Of a stretch of DNA of 64,000 bases, positions 62,197 through 64,000 are shown piece after piece; the stretch's first letter is position 1; each line of letters opens with the position of its first letter. The stretch covers positions 169,626-233,625 of the forward strand of contig JAGHZU010000006.1 of NCBI GenBank assembly GCA_017745235.1, given 5' to 3'. Both the position numbers and the translations under genes were made by a program. A model generated the notes under the pieces. That model was not told the DNA's origin, searched no databases, and saw nothing but the letters and a program-made list of their open reading frames with translations. The stretch comes from Caulobacter sp. Its GTDB lineage: Bacteria > Pseudomonadota > Alphaproteobacteria > Caulobacterales > Caulobacteraceae.

Positions 62197-63825
62197 TCAG
62201 GGCTCCAGGGCACGGATGGGCAACCTCATGGTGCAGGTCACGCCGAGACTATCATAGGAAAGGTCGACTTGGGCCGCCAGCTCTCCGGCCAGGCCGCGTT
62301 CGAGCAGACGGGCGCCGAAACCCCGGCGCGTGGGAGGCCGCACGGGCGGTCCGCCGCGCTCGGTCCAGGTCAGGACCAGATCGCCCGTCAGATCGCCTTC
62401 GGCCTTCCAGCTGACCTTCACCCGGCCGCCCGGCGTCGACAGCGCGCCGTACTTCAGCGCGTTGGTCGCCAGCTCGTGCACGGCCATGCCCAGCGACACC
62501 GTGGCCTTGGGGCTGAGCAGCAGGTCCTGGGCGTAGTCGAAGTCGATGCGCTCGCGGGCGGCGAAGGCCTCCAGCTCGAAGTCGAACACCTCGCGCAGGC
62601 TGGCGCCTTCCCAGTTCTGCTGGGTCAGCAGGTCGTGGGTGTGCGACAGGGCCAGGATCCGGCCTTCGAAGGCGGCGCGGAAGGCTTCGGGCGTGGGGGT
62701 GGTGCGCAGGGTCTGTGTGGCGATCGACTGCACCGAGACCAGGGTGTTCTTGACCCGGTGGTTCAGCTCGTTGACCAGCAGGCGCTGGCGCTCCTCGGCG
62801 CGCTTGCGCTCGGTGACGTCCAGCGAGACGCCCGCCATGCGCCGGGCGCCCCCGTGTTCGCCGGTCTGGGCCGCGCGGCCCCGGGCGTGCACCCAGCGCG
62901 TCTCGCCGCTGGGCAGGACCGCCCGGTACTCGATGTCGTAGTTGGAGCCGTGGCGGATGGCGTCCTCGATGGCCGCGGTCATCCGCGCGCGGTCGCCCGG
63001 ATGCACGGTCTCGACCAGGTCGGCGAAGGTGAAGGTCTCGTGCTGGGCGCGGCCGTAGTTGGCCTTGCAGATGTCGGAGGCGATGTAGTCGCGCGTGGCC
63101 ACGTCCAGCTCCCACGAGCCCAGGCGTCCGGCCTCCAGCGCAAACTTCAGCCGCTCCTCGGTGTCGCGGCGATGGGCCAGCTCCACCCCGGCCAGGCTGG
63201 CGGCCTTGACCGATTCCAGGGCCACCGCGCCCTGGGCGGCCAATCCCACCACCAGGCTTTCGGCGCGGGCGTCGAAGCGTCCGGTCTCGCCATGGCCGAA
63301 GAACAGGCCGCCCAGCACCGCGCCGTCGCGCGTTGCGACCGGCACGGCCAGGTAGCTGCGCACCGGGAGGTGGCCTGCGGGCATGCCATGATGCGGCGCG
63401 CTGCGGCCATAGCGCGGGTCCTGGGTGATGTCGTCGGATCGCACCACGCCCTGGCCCGAGAAGGTCGGGGCGAACAGCGCGGTGTTGCGCGGCATCGGAA
63501 AGTTGGCGAACGCCTCGCGCGGCGCGCCTGACAAGGCGTAGAGGAGGAAGTGCTCGCCCTCGGCGTCGATCACCTTATGGAAGAAGGCGCCGAACTGGGC
63601 GCCGGTCAGCTCGACGCCGCCGTCCGTCAGGGTCTGGATCAGGGCTTCGAGGTCGACCTCGAAGCCGATGGCCTCGGCGATCCGGTTGAGCGCGCGCGAG
63701 CGGCGGATCTCTTCGGCCAGGGCCGCCTCGGTCGCCGCCAGGCGCGCAGCGAGATCTTCGACCTCGTCGCTCCCGTTCCGACTGATGGCCTTCAGGCCTG
63801 CCACGCCAACGCCCCCCCAAACCAT
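62197..63825 (-). CDS. GAF-PAS HWE-type sensor histidine kinase
   Basis: A 542-residue soluble kinase. A helical N-terminus is followed by a GAF domain (about 48-205), a PAS domain with PAC (about 225-345) and an HWE/HisKA_2 phosphoacceptor region: LNHRVKNTLVSVQSIATQTL with H356. The ATPase part contains VHELATNALKYGALS and RRGFGARLLERGLA. No membrane segment. Such kinases sense light, redox or other stress in alphaproteobacteria; the GAF and PAS sensors suggest a cofactor or ligand. Next gene is the receiver, 3 nt downstream. Confidence 0.93.
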   Translation of the reverse strand: MVWGGVGVAGLKAISRNGSDEVEDLAARLAATEAALAEEIRRSRALNRIAEAIGFEVDLEALIQTLTDGGVELTGAQFGAFFHKVIDAEGEHFLLYALSGAPREAFANFPMPRNTALFAPTFSGQGVVRSDDITQDPRYGRSAPHHGMPAGHLPVRSYLAVPVATRDGAVLGGLFFGHGETGRFDARAESLVVGLAAQGAVALESVKAASLAGVELAHRRDTEERLKFALEAGRLGSWELDVATRDYIASDICKANYGRAQHETFTFADLVETVHPGDRARMTAAIEDAIRHGSNYDIEYRAVLPSGETRWVHARGRAAQTGEHGGARRMAGVSLDVTERKRAEERQRLLVNELNHRVKNTLVSVQSIATQTLRTTPTPEAFRAAFEGRILALSHTHDLLTQQNWEGASLREVFDFELEAFAARERIDFDYAQDLLLSPKATVSLGMAVHELATNALKYGALSTPGGRVKVSWKAEGDLTGDLVLTWTERGGPPVRPPTRRGFGARLLERGLAGELAAQVDLSYDSLGVTCTMRLPIRALEP

Positions 63826-64000
63826 TGTCCGTACTCGGCGGGCTGCAAACGTACCGCCCCGGCTATGGTTCCCCCGAACGCCCCATCCTGCGCATCGCCG
63901 GGACGCCGCGACAAGAAAGAATGGTTTCCACCTCTCGGCTTTCGCAGGCCGGGATGACGGCGGAAGGCGGCCCTAGGGTCTGGACTCAATTGAGCCAGTA
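63826..64000. other. Upstream region of the kinase gene; no gene seen
   Basis: The last 175 bases hold no frame that I can support. The stretch near 63937-63953, CTTTCGCAGGCCGGGAT and then GACGG, resembles the CCGGGATGACA arm end of the repeat at 37633-37740, so it may be a decayed copy. The promoter of the kinase-receiver operon must lie here. Confidence 0.4.

Overview
The window is about 64 kb of very GC-rich, tightly packed bacterial chromosome. It reads as an alphaproteobacterium of the Caulobacteraceae (Caulobacter or a close relative). The reasons are the extreme third-position GC, a bactofilin, a TonB-dependent receptor, an HWE-type histidine kinase, an ETHE1-like protein, a class B3 metallo-beta-lactamase and short Caulobacter-style intergenic hairpin repeats. 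No rRNA, phage, insertion sequence or CRISPR array is visible. There is one tRNA, tRNA-Ser(CGA).

Layout. 1-4.7 kb: end of an N-methylhydantoinase/oxoprolinase A-B pair, glutathione-dependent formaldehyde dehydrogenase and a succinate-semialdehyde-type dehydrogenase. 4.7-5.3 kb: gene-poor stretch abutting the tRNA. 5.4-8.8 kb: thioesterase, a metal-ligand-less MBL-fold protein, a secreted Gly/Tyr-repeat protein and RluD. 8.9-13.9 kb: TonB receptor, PhoD phosphatase, LysE exporter. 13.9-23.8 kb: methyltransferase, HisI, UbiD, DUF4153 membrane protein, ABC exporter, a LacI regulator divergent from an acyltransferase, TrmL. 24-26.8 kb: complete cytochrome bc1 operon petABC with a strong terminator. 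26.8-35.4 kb: retropepsin-like protein, two dienelactone hydrolases, a LysR regulator divergent from an aldo-keto reductase, MscS, malyl-CoA lyase type enzyme, OsmC, AccA. 35.6-41.2 kb: LprI-like protein, AhpD/CMD-family protein, nitronate monooxygenase, PurC, a CBS-PAS-GGDEF-EAL protein.

41.2-48.4 kb: a B3 metallo-beta-lactamase with glutamate in place of the first zinc-binding histidine, an overlapping operon of a M48 metalloprotease with two lipoproteins, then threonine aldolase, GFA-family protein, epoxide hydrolase and EamA transporter. 48.4-53.9 kb: a regulator-rich block (two TetR, one MarR) around a carotenoid oxygenase, a DUF2855 protein and a short-chain dehydrogenase, each with a recognisable operator. 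53.9-64 kb: DUF885 and GDPD secreted enzymes, bactofilin, a third dienelactone hydrolase, a GIY-YIG nuclease relic, J-domain protein, BolA, cytidine deaminase, and a receiver/histidine-kinase pair.

Most of the content is ordinary housekeeping and accessory metabolism. I did not find a clearly new multi-gene system. The best second looks are the ligand-less ETHE1-like protein, the B3 enzyme with an E-x-H-x-D-H site, an ECF41-like promoter in front of the CMD gene, the TetR gene that lacks a standard start codon beside tandem operators, the M48/lipoprotein operon, the two families of palindromic intergenic repeats, and the GIY-YIG relic.
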